Part shown: positions 14,185-23,328 of the stretch, one piece after another | Numbering within the stretch: the first letter of the stretch is position 1 | Layout: each line of letters opens with the position of its first letter | Source of the DNA: an uncultured Pseudomonadota bacterium | GTDB lineage: Bacteria > Myxococcota_A > UBA796 > CAJQPC01 | Direction of reading: 5' to 3' | DNA: 64,000 nt | Assembly (NCBI GenBank): GCA_913060515.1 | Contig: CAJXRZ010000023.1 | Coordinates: 1-64,000, forward strand | Notes under the pieces: generated by a model | Seen by the model: only the letters and a program-made list of their open reading frames with translations | Told to the model about the DNA's origin: nothing | Databases searched by the model: none | Program-made: the position numbers and the translations under genes

Positions 14185-15555
14185 ATGCTCACCCTGCGCT
14201 TCGATCGCGGCACCCTGCTCCTGGACGGACTGGACTCTGACCAGGCGCCGTCGGGTTTTGTGTGGGATGGCCGGGTGAACCGTCTGCGGGGACCGGGCAT
14301 GGCCTACCATGACCTCGTTCTCGGATTGCATCGCTCCAAGGCGCCCTATGCCGATCACGCCAAGGCATGGGAGGCGCTGTCCCTGCGCCATGACACCCCA
14401 AAATCCCCCCGGGACTACCAAGCAGAAGCGGTAGAGGAATGGACGAAAGCAGGCCGCAGAGGTGTGGTGTCGCTTCCTACGGGCTCAGGCAAGAGCTTTG
14501 TGGCTGAGCTGTGCATCGCGGCCTGTCAGAGACCCGCTCTGGTGGTGGCGCCGACCATCGACCTGGTGAACCAGTGGGCAGCGAACCTGGCTCTGGCATT
14601 TGGTGGACCGATTGGCGTTCTGGGCGGCGGACAGCACGAGCTGCACCCCATCACCGTGTCCACCTACGACTCGGCCTACCTGCACATGGACCGCTACGGA
14701 GACCGCTTCGGTCTGGTGGTTTTTGACGAGGTGCATCACCTGCCGGCCGACGCCTACGCACAGATTGCCGAGCTGATGCTGGCCCCCTTTCGCCTGGGTT
14801 TGAGCGCTACGGTGGAGCGGCCCGATGGCTTGCACCAGCGCCTGGATGACCTGGTCGGCCCCGTGGTCTACGAGAAGGGCATCACCGAGCTCTCGGGCAA
14901 CGTGCTCGCTCAGTACACGGTGGAGCGGGTCGGGGTCGTGCTCTCGGACGAAGACCACGCAGCCTATCTGGCGTGCAGAGCCACCTTCCGGGGCTTCATC
15001 GCCAGCCGAGGCATTCGTCTGGGCGGGCAGAACGGCTGGGGACGTTTTCTGAGAGAAGCCGCGCGCTCCAAGGACGGCCGAGCGGCCTTCAAAGCCCACC
15101 TGGAGTCCCGGCGTCTGATGCACGCCACCCCTGCCAAGCTGGACGCCCTCGAGGACATCTTGGCCACCCACGCCGGCCAGCGCAGCATCATCTTTACCAA
15201 CGACAACGCGACGGTCTACCGGATCTCTCGCGGCTTTGGCATACCCTGCATCACCCACCAGACGGGGGCCGAGGAGAGAAGAGAGATCCTCTCCGGCTTC
15301 GCAGAAGGTCGGTACACGGCTGTGGTCACCTCCCGCGTGCTCAATGAGGGGGTAGACATTCCCGCAGCCGAGGTCGGTATTGTGCTCTCAGGGACCAGCA
15401 CGGTCAGAGAGCATGTGCAGCGCTTGGGCCGAATCCTGCGTCCCAAAGAAGGCAAGCAGGCGGTGCTCTACGAGGTGGTTTCTCTGGGCACCAGCGAGGA
15501 GCGGGCCAGTGAGCGTCGCAATGAGCACGACGCGTATCGGGGAGAGGCGGGCTAG
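14185..15555 (+). CDS. XPB/Ssl2-type superfamily 2 DNA helicase
   Basis: An ATP-dependent DNA translocase of the XPB group, which acts with a nuclease partner in archaea and some bacteria. The 456-residue protein has an N-terminal damage-recognition-like region (1-70), RDYQAEA (76-82), Walker A LPTGSGKS (97-104), DEVH box (181-184), SAT (207-209) and, in the second RecA domain, TSRVLNEGVDIPAAEVG and QRLGRILRPKEG (motifs V and VI). The usual bacterial/archaeal partner, a DUF790/Bax1 protein, is encoded on the same strand at 23329, but a metal efflux operon of 7.6 kb lies between. It starts 47 bases from the divergent FG-GAP lipoprotein gene. Confidence 0.85.
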   Translation: MLTLRFDRGTLLLDGLDSDQAPSGFVWDGRVNRLRGPGMAYHDLVLGLHRSKAPYADHAKAWEALSLRHDTPKSPRDYQAEAVEEWTKAGRRGVVSLPTGSGKSFVAELCIAACQRPALVVAPTIDLVNQWAANLALAFGGPIGVLGGGQHELHPITVSTYDSAYLHMDRYGDRFGLVVFDEVHHLPADAYAQIAELMLAPFRLGLSATVERPDGLHQRLDDLVGPVVYEKGITELSGNVLAQYTVERVGVVLSDEDHAAYLACRATFRGFIASRGIRLGGQNGWGRFLREAARSKDGRAAFKAHLESRRLMHATPAKLDALEDILATHAGQRSIIFTNDNATVYRISRGFGIPCITHQTGAEERREILSGFAEGRYTAVVTSRVLNEGVDIPAAEVGIVLSGTSTVREHVQRLGRILRPKEGKQAVLYEVVSLGTSEERASERRNEHDAYRGEAG

Positions 15556-15706
15556 CTCCACGGCTCTCTCACGGTTGGCTTTACAATAGTCTCAATCTGG
15601 GGTCTCTCGCTTCCCAATACTGGGAGCAGCGCTGCTGCCCGCTCAAAGGCTGTTTCAGCGACAATGCCCTGTGGGCCGTACCCCTCTCAGATCGCAGCAG
15701 GGTGGC

Positions 15707-17062
15707 ATGGCTCTTGCTTCATGTAGTTTCAGGAGTGCCCCCTTGTTTCTTGTCCTACTGAGCCTGAACACACCTTTTGCCGCACAGGCCTCGGCCAGCG
15801 CGCAGCGGGAAGCGCTTGAAGCTCAGGCGCCAATGGCTGACTCGGATGTGGTGCTCGACGGGGCCCTGGCGCCCTACCTTCAGGCTGCTCTGGAAGACAG
15901 CCCCCAGCTCAAGGCGGCCTATGCGGCTTGGGATGCCGAAGTGCGCAGCATTCAAGGGGCCTCCACCCTGCCCGAGCCAACCCTTGGCTTTGGGATTTTC
16001 CTGCGCTCCGTGGAGACCCGCGTGGGCCCTCAGCAAGCAAAGGTGTCCCTGCAGCAGAGCTTGCCGTGGCCCACAGAACTGACAGGCCGTCACGACGCAG
16101 CTGTGGCCCAGGCGCGTGTTGCCCAGGCTCAGTTCGACGCAGTGGTCTTGCAGGTCAGCGCCCAGGTGCTCCAGGCCTACTGGACCGTGTGGGAGGTGCG
16201 GGCAACACGGCGCACCCACAGTGCTCATGTGGTGGTGCTCGAGGACTTGTCGGCGACGCTTCGGGCGCGTCTGGAGACCGGATCGGCGACCTTGGCCGAT
16301 GTGCAGCAAGTGGACCTGACACGGGCACGCTTGGAGGATGCGCTGCTCTCCCTGGATGCCCGAGAGCGTCGCGCCGTGGCCAGCCTGCGGGCGGTCATCG
16401 GTGGGACACCAGGGGAGCTGCCCACACTCCAAGACCCCTTCCAGGCGCAGCAGCCCGTGTTGGACTTGCAGCAGGTCACCCAGCTGGCCTTGGAGCACCC
16501 CCTGATTGGTGCCGCGGGTGCTCAGGAAGACGCTGCACAGGCCGCCGTTCAAGTGGCCCAGAGCCAACGCGCGCCCGGCCTGACCTTGGGGGTGGACTGG
16601 ATTCCCACCGGGCCCGCCGCGATGGACGATGCCCAGAGCGGCAAGGACGCCGTGATGTTGGGGGTAGGCTTCCGCGTTCCCCTCTGGCAGCGGGCCTACG
16701 CCGAAGATGTGCGGGCCAAGGCCGCGGTGCAGGATCTGCGTGCAGCCCAGAGTGAGGGCCTACGTTTGCAGCTCTCCGCCCAAGTTGAAGACGCCTACAT
16801 CCGGGTGCTCGATGGGGTGCGCAGGGTAGACGTGGTGCAGTACAGCTTGCTGCCCCAGGCCGAGGGCACCTACACCTCGCTGCTCGGCAGCTATGCGGTA
16901 GGAAAGGCCAACGTGGCCCAGGTGCTGCTGGCGCAGCGGGACCTGCTGGAGCTCCAGATCCTCTTGGACAGCGAACAGGCAGAGCTGCAGCGGTCCTGGG
17001 CGGAGCTTGAAGCGCTCTGCGGCAGACCTCTGGAACGACGCGGCACGGAGCCCACCCCATGA
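15707..17062 (+). CDS. TolC/CusC-family outer membrane efflux protein
   Basis: The outer-membrane channel of the Cu/Ag-type RND pump encoded downstream. A signal peptide follows ATG 15707 (MALASCSFRSAPLFLVLLSL), then two OEP-type alpha-hairpin halves with long Ala/Gln/Leu-rich helices, for example LPEPTLGFGIFLRS and the helical RVAQAQFDAVVLQVSAQVLQ. About 451 residues, as usual. The stop overlaps the start of the adaptor gene in an ATGA junction. No metal regulator gene is adjacent, and the 150 bases upstream show no operator I can name. An upstream in-frame start at 15671 would bury the signal peptide. Confidence 0.85.
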   Translation: MALASCSFRSAPLFLVLLSLNTPFAAQASASAQREALEAQAPMADSDVVLDGALAPYLQAALEDSPQLKAAYAAWDAEVRSIQGASTLPEPTLGFGIFLRSVETRVGPQQAKVSLQQSLPWPTELTGRHDAAVAQARVAQAQFDAVVLQVSAQVLQAYWTVWEVRATRRTHSAHVVVLEDLSATLRARLETGSATLADVQQVDLTRARLEDALLSLDARERRAVASLRAVIGGTPGELPTLQDPFQAQQPVLDLQQVTQLALEHPLIGAAGAQEDAAQAAVQVAQSQRAPGLTLGVDWIPTGPAAMDDAQSGKDAVMLGVGFRVPLWQRAYAEDVRAKAAVQDLRAAQSEGLRLQLSAQVEDAYIRVLDGVRRVDVVQYSLLPQAEGTYTSLLGSYAVGKANVAQVLLAQRDLLELQILLDSEQAELQRSWAELEALCGRPLERRGTEPTP

Positions 17063-18879
17063 GCGAGAACTCCTCTCCACCCAGCTGGCTGCGCTGGCTC
17101 ATCGGTGCGCTCCTGCTGCTCTTGGCTTTCGGTGCCGGCACTCTGATCTCGGGGGATGCGCCCCAGGACGGGCACAGTGAGCATGGCCATCAGAGCCAAG
17201 CTGAGGTGTGGACCTGCTCCATGCACCCATCCGTTCGTCAGGGAGAGCCGGGGTCCTGTCCGATCTGTGGCATGGACTTGATTCCCGCCAACAGCGGCTC
17301 CTCGTCCAGCTCCAGTGAACGAATCGTTCTGTCGGAACGGGCCCGGGTGCTCTCCGAGCTGCGCACCACGGCTGTACGCCGCCAGTCGGATGCCTCTGCA
17401 GAGATTCATCTGCTCGGTCGGGTAGAGGCCGCCGAGTCCACCCGCCGAAACGTGACCACCTGGATCGGTGGGCGCATCGACCGGCTGCACGTGAACACCA
17501 CCGGCGAGAAGGTGCGCCGTGGCCAGAGCATCGCCACGCTCTACAGCCCCGAGATCTACGCCGCCCACCAGGACCTGATCACCGCACAGGGCCAGGTTCA
17601 ACGGCTGAAGGGCGCCTCCGAGTCTGCCCAACGTGCGGCCGGCGCGGCCTTGGAGGCTGCCAGAGAGCGTCTGCGTTTGCTCGGCGTGCCCGAGTCCGAG
17701 GTCGACTCCATGGCCCAGGCCGAGTCCCCCCGCCGCACCATCGCCATCCGCTCGCCTTTTGCCGGCACGGTCATTGACCGGGTGGCCACCGAGGGCGCCT
17801 ATGTGGAGACCGGCGCCACCCTCTACCAAGTGGCCGATCTGAGCACGCTCTGGGTTCAGCTGGACGCCTATGAGAGCGACTTGCCGCGCCTGCGCGTTGG
17901 CCAGGAAGTGGAGCTGCTCATCGAGGCTTTGCCCGGCGAGCGCTTTCCGGGCCGGGTGGCCTTTATCGACCCCACCATCGACTCCAAGCGACGCACCGCC
18001 CGCGTTCGCGTGGTCGTGGACAATGCGGCCGGACGCTTGCGCCCCGGCATGTTCGCCGAAGCGGTCGTTCAGGCCGCCACAGAGGGCAGCAGCAGCCCCT
18101 TGGTCATTCCAGACTCCGCGCCGCTCTTCACCGGCCGGCGCTCGGTGGTCTACATCGAGGTCAAGACCGAAGATGGCGTGGCCTATGAGCCGCGCACCGT
18201 GCGCCTTGGACCGCGTCTCGGAGACCTGTACCCAGTGGTCTCCGGCCTAGCCGAGGGCGACCGAGTTGTGAGCCGAGGAGCCTTTGCCTTGGACGCCGAT
18301 CTGCAGATCCGCGGCGGCGCCTCGATGATGACCATGCCCGACGACAAGGCCGAGCTCTTGCCTGAACCGGTGTCTCTGAGCGAGAAGGAGATGGGCGCAC
18401 TGCGGCCTGTTCTGAGCCACTATCTGGGCCTTCAGCGGGCCCTGGCTGAAGACGACCTGGAACAAGCCCAAGCCTCGGCCAAGTCCATCAGCGCCGCCCT
18501 GGCCAAAGCCAAGCTCTCTCCCCAGCCTCAGCTGGTGTGGGTTGAGATCAGCAAGGAGTTGGACGCCCACAGCAAACACGTGGCCCACGCCGAAGACTTG
18601 GAGGGCGCACGGGAGGGCCTGGAGCCCCTGAGCGCCGCCATCGAGGTCATGTTGTCCCGCTTTGGCAACCTGCTCGAAGAGCCCCTTCAAGTTGCATTCT
18701 GTCCGATGGCCAACGATGGAGAGGGCGCCCGCTGGGTGCAGTCCAATGACAGCATCGACAACGCCTACTTTGGCGATGCGATGCGCACCTGTGGGGATTT
18801 CCAGGCCTCAGTGGCGCCAGGGACCTTCTTGGATTCTCCAGTGCCAGTCAGCGCTGCCCCAGCCGGGCACCAACATTGA
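17059..18879 (+). CDS. CusB-like RND periplasmic adaptor with heavy-metal-binding and DUF3347 domains
   Basis: The adaptor links the CusA-like pump to the TolC-like channel. In order along the 606 residues: membrane anchor (13-30), His-rich linker, heavy-metal-binding domain WTCSMHPSVRQGEPGSCPIC (51-70, with C53, M55, H56, C67, C70 and M72), barrel-sandwich and alpha-hairpin domains with a beta-barrel (about 105-420), then a C-terminal DUF3347 domain (about 450-600) carrying CPMANDGEGARWVQSN and FGDAMRTCG. These Met/Cys/His motifs are typical of Cu(I)/Ag(I) systems. Overlaps both neighbours, so all three pump parts are coupled. Confidence 0.9.
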   Translation: MSENSSPPSWLRWLIGALLLLLAFGAGTLISGDAPQDGHSEHGHQSQAEVWTCSMHPSVRQGEPGSCPICGMDLIPANSGSSSSSSERIVLSERARVLSELRTTAVRRQSDASAEIHLLGRVEAAESTRRNVTTWIGGRIDRLHVNTTGEKVRRGQSIATLYSPEIYAAHQDLITAQGQVQRLKGASESAQRAAGAALEAARERLRLLGVPESEVDSMAQAESPRRTIAIRSPFAGTVIDRVATEGAYVETGATLYQVADLSTLWVQLDAYESDLPRLRVGQEVELLIEALPGERFPGRVAFIDPTIDSKRRTARVRVVVDNAAGRLRPGMFAEAVVQAATEGSSSPLVIPDSAPLFTGRRSVVYIEVKTEDGVAYEPRTVRLGPRLGDLYPVVSGLAEGDRVVSRGAFALDADLQIRGGASMMTMPDDKAELLPEPVSLSEKEMGALRPVLSHYLGLQRALAEDDLEQAQASAKSISAALAKAKLSPQPQLVWVEISKELDAHSKHVAHAEDLEGAREGLEPLSAAIEVMLSRFGNLLEEPLQVAFCPMANDGEGARWVQSNDSIDNAYFGDAMRTCGDFQASVAPGTFLDSPVPVSAAPAGHQH

Positions 18880-18911
18880 CCCAGCCAGCGCCAGCCCAGG
18901 GGATCTGGCAG

Positions 18912-21900
18912 ATGCTGATCGGCTGGTTCATCGAGAACCGGCTGATCGTCTTCCTGCTCACCCTGATGCTGATTCTGGGCGGCCTCTTCGTCGCGCCCTT
19001 TGAGTGGGACAGCGGAGAGCTGCCGCGGGACCCGGTTCCCGTGGATGCCATCCCCGACATCGGGGAGAACCAGCAGATCGTCTTCACCGAGTGGCCCGGG
19101 CGCTCGCCACGGGACGTTGAAGACCAGGTCACCTACCCCCTGACCACAGCACTGCTGGGCATCCCAGGTGTGCGCACGGTGCGCAGCTCCTCGGCCTTGG
19201 GATTCTCCACGATCTACATCATCTTTAGCGATGACGTGGAGTTCTACTGGTCCCGCTCACGGGTGCTCGAGAAGCTGGCCTCTCTGCCGCCTGGAACCGT
19301 GCCCGACGGAGTCATTCCCACCCTGGGACCCGACGCCACGGCCCTCGGGCAGGTGTTCTGGTACACGCTGGAGGGTCAAGATCCCCAAGGCAACCCGGTG
19401 GGCGGCTGGGACCCGGATGAGCTGCGCTCCATCCAGGACTGGACCGTTCGCTACGCCCTGCAGTCGGTCGAGGGCGTGAGCGAGGTCGCCTCCATTGGCG
19501 GCTTTGTGCGGGAGTACCAGATCGACGTGGACCCCGAGGCCATGCGCGCTCAGGGCGTCAACATCACCCAGATCGCCGACGCGGTGCGTCGCTCCAACTT
19601 GGACACCGGGGCCCGAACCCTGGAGATCAACGGGGCGGAGTACCTGGTGCGTGCTCTGGGCTTTGTAGAGAACCTAGAGGACCTGGAGCAGGCGGTCGTG
19701 CTGGCCCGGGAGAACACCCCGGTCCGGGTGCGGGACGTCGCCAAGGTCTCGATGGGGCCAGCACTTCGGCGTGGCGCTCTGGACGATGAGGGCGCGCCTG
19801 CGGTCGGGGGCGTGGTGGTCGCCCGCTATCTGGAGAACCCGCTCCAGGTCATCAACTCCGTCAAGGACAAGATGGCCCAGATCCAGCCTGGGCTGCCCTC
19901 GCGCACATTGGAGGACGGCACCGTCAGCAAGGTCACCATCGTGCCCTTCTACGACCGCTCCACGCTGATCGGCGAGACCCTGGGCACCCTCTCCAAGGCG
20001 CTCTATCAGCAGATCCTGATCACCTTGATCGTGGTGCTGGTCATGCTGCGAAAGCTGCGCAGCTCGGCCTTGATCTCCATCATCCTGCCCCTGGGGGTGC
20101 TGGGCACCTTCGTGGTGATGAAGCTGACGGGGGTGGACGCCAACATCATGGCCCTGGGTGGCATCGCCATCGCCATCGGCGCGATGGTGGACATCGGCAT
20201 TGTGTTCGTGGAGAACATCGAGCAGCACCTGGCCGAGAACATCGGCAAGTCCAGGGAAGTGGTGGTGCGCGATGCCGCTGCAGAGGTGGCCCCGGCCGTG
20301 TTGACCTCGGTCTTGACCACGGTGGTCAGCTTCCTGCCGGTCTTTGGATTGACGGCGACGGAGCTGCGTCTCTTTGCGCCACTGGCCTACACAAAGACCT
20401 TCGCCATGGCCGTCGCCCTGGTCCTGGCCCTGGTCATTCTGCCCGCCGCTGCCCTGGTGGTCTTTCGCAAGCGGCCCGAGCCCATTGCCGACGGGAGCGT
20501 TGGAACGACGCGCAGGTGGCGCTCCATCTTTCGTTTGGCCCACCTTCGGGACTTGGCGCTTCTAACCCTTGGAATCGCGGCGCTCTGGGTCAGCCTGCCG
20601 GGTGGCCTGCTGGTCATCGTCTTGGCGCTGTGGCGCTTCGCCCGCCCCTTGGTCAATCCGGACTTTGTCCAGCGGGGGGAGCTGGCCGAGAACGTGCTCA
20701 CGGTGGTGCTGGTCTCGGTGCTGCTCATCGTGGACTGGCTGCCGCTGGGACAAGAGGCTGGGGTGCTGCTCAACCTGCTCTTCGCCGGCGGTCTCATCGC
20801 CGCCGTTCTGGGCGGATTCCAGCTCTTCGAGAAGTTCTACCCGCAGCTGCTGCGCTGGGTGCTGGACCACAAGGCCGTATTCCTCGTCCTGCCCTCGCTG
20901 ATGGTCGTAGGCGGTGTTCTGTCCTGGTCCAGTCTGGGTCGGGAGTACATGCCGCCCTTCGATGAGGGCTCCTACCTCTACATGCCCACGACCATGCCCC
21001 ACGCATCGGTCGGCGAGGCCCAGGAGATGATGTCCAAGATGGACGCCGCCATCGCCCAGATCCCAGAGGTCGACCGGGTCGTCGGCAAGCTGGGACGGGT
21101 GGACAGTGCCTTGGACCCCGCGCCGGTCTCGATGATTGAGACGGTCATCACCTACCTGCCCGAGTACCGCACCGAGGCCGACGGCACCCAGGTCCGACAG
21201 TGGCGAGACCACATCCGTGAGCCCCAGGACATCTGGACCGAGATCACCCAGGCCGCCGAGGTTCCCGGCCTGACCAGCGCCCCTACGCTCATGCCCATCA
21301 ATGCCCGCATCGTCATGCTCCAGAGCGGCATGCGTGCGCCCATGGGGATCAAGGTCAAGGGCCCCGACCTGGCGTCCATCGAGGACTTTGGCATGGCCCT
21401 GGAGGGGGTGCTCAAGCAGGAGCCCAGCATCCGAGAGGAGACCGTGTTTGCCGACCGGGTCGTGGGCAAGCCCTACTTGGAGATCGAGCTCGACCGCGAG
21501 GCCATTGGACGCTTCGGTCTGCGGGTCGTGGACGTGCAGCAGGTGCTGCAGATCGCCCTGGGTGGCCAGACCCTGACCCGCACGGTGGAAGGGCGTGAGC
21601 GCTACCCGGTTCGTGTTCGCTACATGCGGGAGGACCGGGACAGCATCGAGGCCATGGAGGGCGTGCTCATTCCCACGCCGAGCGGCGACCACGTGCCCCT
21701 CTCTCAGCTGGCCGAGGTGGTCTACACCAAGGGTCCTCAGGTGATCAAAGCCGAGGACACCTTCCTGACCAGCTACGTGCTCTTTGACCGCCAGCCTGAG
21801 CTGGCTGAGGTGGAGGTGGTCGAGGCCGCCCAAGCCCGCATCCAGGCCAGCATCGCCTCGGGCGAGCTCTTGGTCCCGGCCGGCGTGAGCTTTGAGTTTG

Positions 21901-22550
21901 CCGGCAGCTACGAGAACCAAGTGCGCAGCGAGAAGCGCCTGCTGGTGCTCATTCCCATCGCCTTGGCCTTTGTCTTCATCCTGCTTTACCTGCAGTTCCA
22001 CCGGGTCTCGACCACCGCGGTGATCTACTCCGGCGTGGTGGTGGCTGTCAGCGGTGGCTTTGGACTTCTCTGGCTCTACGGGCAGCCCTGGTTCCTGGAC
22101 TTCTCCATCTTTGGAACGGGCATGCGGGAGCTCTTCCAGGTGGGCACAGTGAACCTCTCCGTGGCCGTCTGGATCGGCGTCATCGCTCTGATCGGCATCG
22201 CCACGGACGATGGGGTGGTCCTGTCCACCTACCTGAAGCAGGTCTTTGAGAAGGACCCGCCAAGCACCGTTCAGGAAGTGCGAGAGCGTACGATTCAAGC
22301 GGGTCTTCGCCGGGTTCGGCCTTGCCTGATGACCACCGCAACCACCCTGCTGGCGCTGCTGCCCGTCATCACCTCTCAGGGCCGAGGTTCGGACATCATG
22401 ATGCCCTTGGCGCTGCCCGTCTTCGGCGGCATGGCCATCGAGCTGGTGACCCTGTTTGTGGTTCCGGTTCTCTACTGTGCAGTGGAGGAGCTTCGCTTGA
22501 CGGACCACGAAGTGTCCGGTATCAAAGCGCCCATCGACGGAGTGTCCTGA
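18912..22550 (+). CDS. cusA: CusA/CzcA-family heavy-metal RND efflux pump
   Basis: Proton-driven inner-membrane pump, about 1212 residues, with 12 membrane helices and two large periplasmic loops. Diagnostic HME-RND features are VPVDAIPDIGENQQIVFTEW near the N-terminus, GGIAIAIGAMVDIGIVFVEN in helix 4 with the proton-relay Asp, and the second-half equivalent GIATDDGVVL. ATG 18912 is preceded by AGGGGA at 8 bases. The frame is open back to a TTG at 18876 that overlaps the adaptor stop, so a 12-residue longer form is possible. An extended stretch of extra hydrophobic segments around residues 540-640 is usual for CusA-type but somewhat long here. Substrate Cu(I)/Ag(I) is inferred from the adaptor. 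Confidence 0.9.
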   Translation: MLIGWFIENRLIVFLLTLMLILGGLFVAPFEWDSGELPRDPVPVDAIPDIGENQQIVFTEWPGRSPRDVEDQVTYPLTTALLGIPGVRTVRSSSALGFSTIYIIFSDDVEFYWSRSRVLEKLASLPPGTVPDGVIPTLGPDATALGQVFWYTLEGQDPQGNPVGGWDPDELRSIQDWTVRYALQSVEGVSEVASIGGFVREYQIDVDPEAMRAQGVNITQIADAVRRSNLDTGARTLEINGAEYLVRALGFVENLEDLEQAVVLARENTPVRVRDVAKVSMGPALRRGALDDEGAPAVGGVVVARYLENPLQVINSVKDKMAQIQPGLPSRTLEDGTVSKVTIVPFYDRSTLIGETLGTLSKALYQQILITLIVVLVMLRKLRSSALISIILPLGVLGTFVVMKLTGVDANIMALGGIAIAIGAMVDIGIVFVENIEQHLAENIGKSREVVVRDAAAEVAPAVLTSVLTTVVSFLPVFGLTATELRLFAPLAYTKTFAMAVALVLALVILPAAALVVFRKRPEPIADGSVGTTRRWRSIFRLAHLRDLALLTLGIAALWVSLPGGLLVIVLALWRFARPLVNPDFVQRGELAENVLTVVLVSVLLIVDWLPLGQEAGVLLNLLFAGGLIAAVLGGFQLFEKFYPQLLRWVLDHKAVFLVLPSLMVVGGVLSWSSLGREYMPPFDEGSYLYMPTTMPHASVGEAQEMMSKMDAAIAQIPEVDRVVGKLGRVDSALDPAPVSMIETVITYLPEYRTEADGTQVRQWRDHIREPQDIWTEITQAAEVPGLTSAPTLMPINARIVMLQSGMRAPMGIKVKGPDLASIEDFGMALEGVLKQEPSIREETVFADRVVGKPYLEIELDREAIGRFGLRVVDVQQVLQIALGGQTLTRTVEGRERYPVRVRYMREDRDSIEAMEGVLIPTPSGDHVPLSQLAEVVYTKGPQVIKAEDTFLTSYVLFDRQPELAEVEVVEAAQARIQASIASGELLVPAGVSFEFAGSYENQVRSEKRLLVLIPIALAFVFILLYLQFHRVSTTAVIYSGVVVAVSGGFGLLWLYGQPWFLDFSIFGTGMRELFQVGTVNLSVAVWIGVIALIGIATDDGVVLSTYLKQVFEKDPPSTVQEVRERTIQAGLRRVRPCLMTTATTLLALLPVITSQGRGSDIMMPLALPVFGGMAIELVTLFVVPVLYCAVEELRLTDHEVSGIKAPIDGVS

Positions 22551-22678
22551 TGAGCGAAGAGATGGAAGGCGGTAGCAGCGGTCTGGGCCGCTTTGGCAAG
22601 ATTCTGATCTACCTGGCCATCCTGGGCGGCGTGAACCTGCTCAGCTTCGTCATGGACTGGGGCTTCTGGATCTACTGA
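22550..22678 (+). CDS. 42-residue single-span membrane protein in the efflux operon
   Basis: The start codon overlaps the CusA stop (TGATG at 22548-22552) and the stop overlaps the next gene's start (TGATG again at 22676-22680), so it is fully embedded in a coupled operon. The product has an acidic/Gly N-terminus (MSEEMEGGSSGLGRFG) and one hydrophobic helix, KILIYLAILGGVNLLSFVM, ending DWGFWIY. No family is recognised. Its size, topology and position recall AcrZ, the small helix that binds AcrB, but there is no sequence evidence of homology. Confidence 0.75.
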   Translation: MSEEMEGGSSGLGRFGKILIYLAILGGVNLLSFVMDWGFWIY

Positions 22679-23292
22679 TGCCGGCGCCTGAGCAGCCCAA
22701 GAGCGCTGCTCTCATGCCCATCGAGCGCATCTTCAACATCTCCCTGGCCGCGAGCTTCGTGGGCTGGGGTCTGATGGGACTGCGGCAGGACATCAACCCT
22801 GTGCGCGTCAGCATCGCCTGCTTGAACCTTGTCATCGCCGTGCTCTTGCTTCGGCGAGGTCCAGAGCTCCAGGACGGCACTTGGAGGCAGCACCTGGCGG
22901 CTCTGCCCTCTCTGTTGGTGGCCGGGCTCTGCTTCTCGCGTGCACCAGCCGCCTGGGATGTGGGGCCGCAGATTCTTTTTGTCTTGGGCACTGCCCAAGC
23001 CATCTGGGCCTTTGTGTTCCTGGGCCGAAGCTTCGCCGTGCTGCCCGCCAAGCGTGACCTGGTCGTGCGCGGTCCCTACCGCTGGGTTCGTCACCCCGCC
23101 TATGTGGGCGAGCTGATCATGGTCGCGGCCTGTGCCTGGGCCACAGGCCTGGGCGGACTGTGGGCGCCGGTGGTGCTCGTGCCGCTCTTGGTGCTGCGCA
23201 TCCGGGCCGAGGAGCAGCTGCTCGGCGAGCTGCCGGACTGGGGCCGCTACGCAGAAGGGGTGCGCTGGAGGGTGTTTCCTGGGCTCTGGTAG
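22678..23292 (+). CDS. Isoprenylcysteine carboxyl methyltransferase (ICMT)-family membrane protein
   Basis: A 204-residue polytopic protein with about five hydrophobic segments and the ICMT/phospholipid-methyltransferase signature RGPYRWVRHPAYVGELI, followed by the C-terminal R-x-x-A-E-E-x-x-L motif (RIRAEEQLLGELPDW). These motifs bind S-adenosylmethionine at the membrane face. Bacterial members methylate lipids or small molecules, and the substrate here is unknown. The gene is the last in the cus operon and is coupled by TGATG. Members of this family do occur near metal-efflux genes, but a role in metal resistance is inference. Confidence 0.78.
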   Translation: MPAPEQPKSAALMPIERIFNISLAASFVGWGLMGLRQDINPVRVSIACLNLVIAVLLLRRGPELQDGTWRQHLAALPSLLVAGLCFSRAPAAWDVGPQILFVLGTAQAIWAFVFLGRSFAVLPAKRDLVVRGPYRWVRHPAYVGELIMVAACAWATGLGGLWAPVVLVPLLVLRIRAEEQLLGELPDWGRYAEGVRWRVFPGLW

Positions 23293-23328
23293 TTATGGGC
23301 CGGGGGCACACCTATACCAAGGCCCTCC

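Noticed and set aside
15556-15706. Metal-responsive (CueR/CsoR-type) operator before the efflux operon
   Set aside because: I looked for the usual dyads in this gap and did not see a convincing one.
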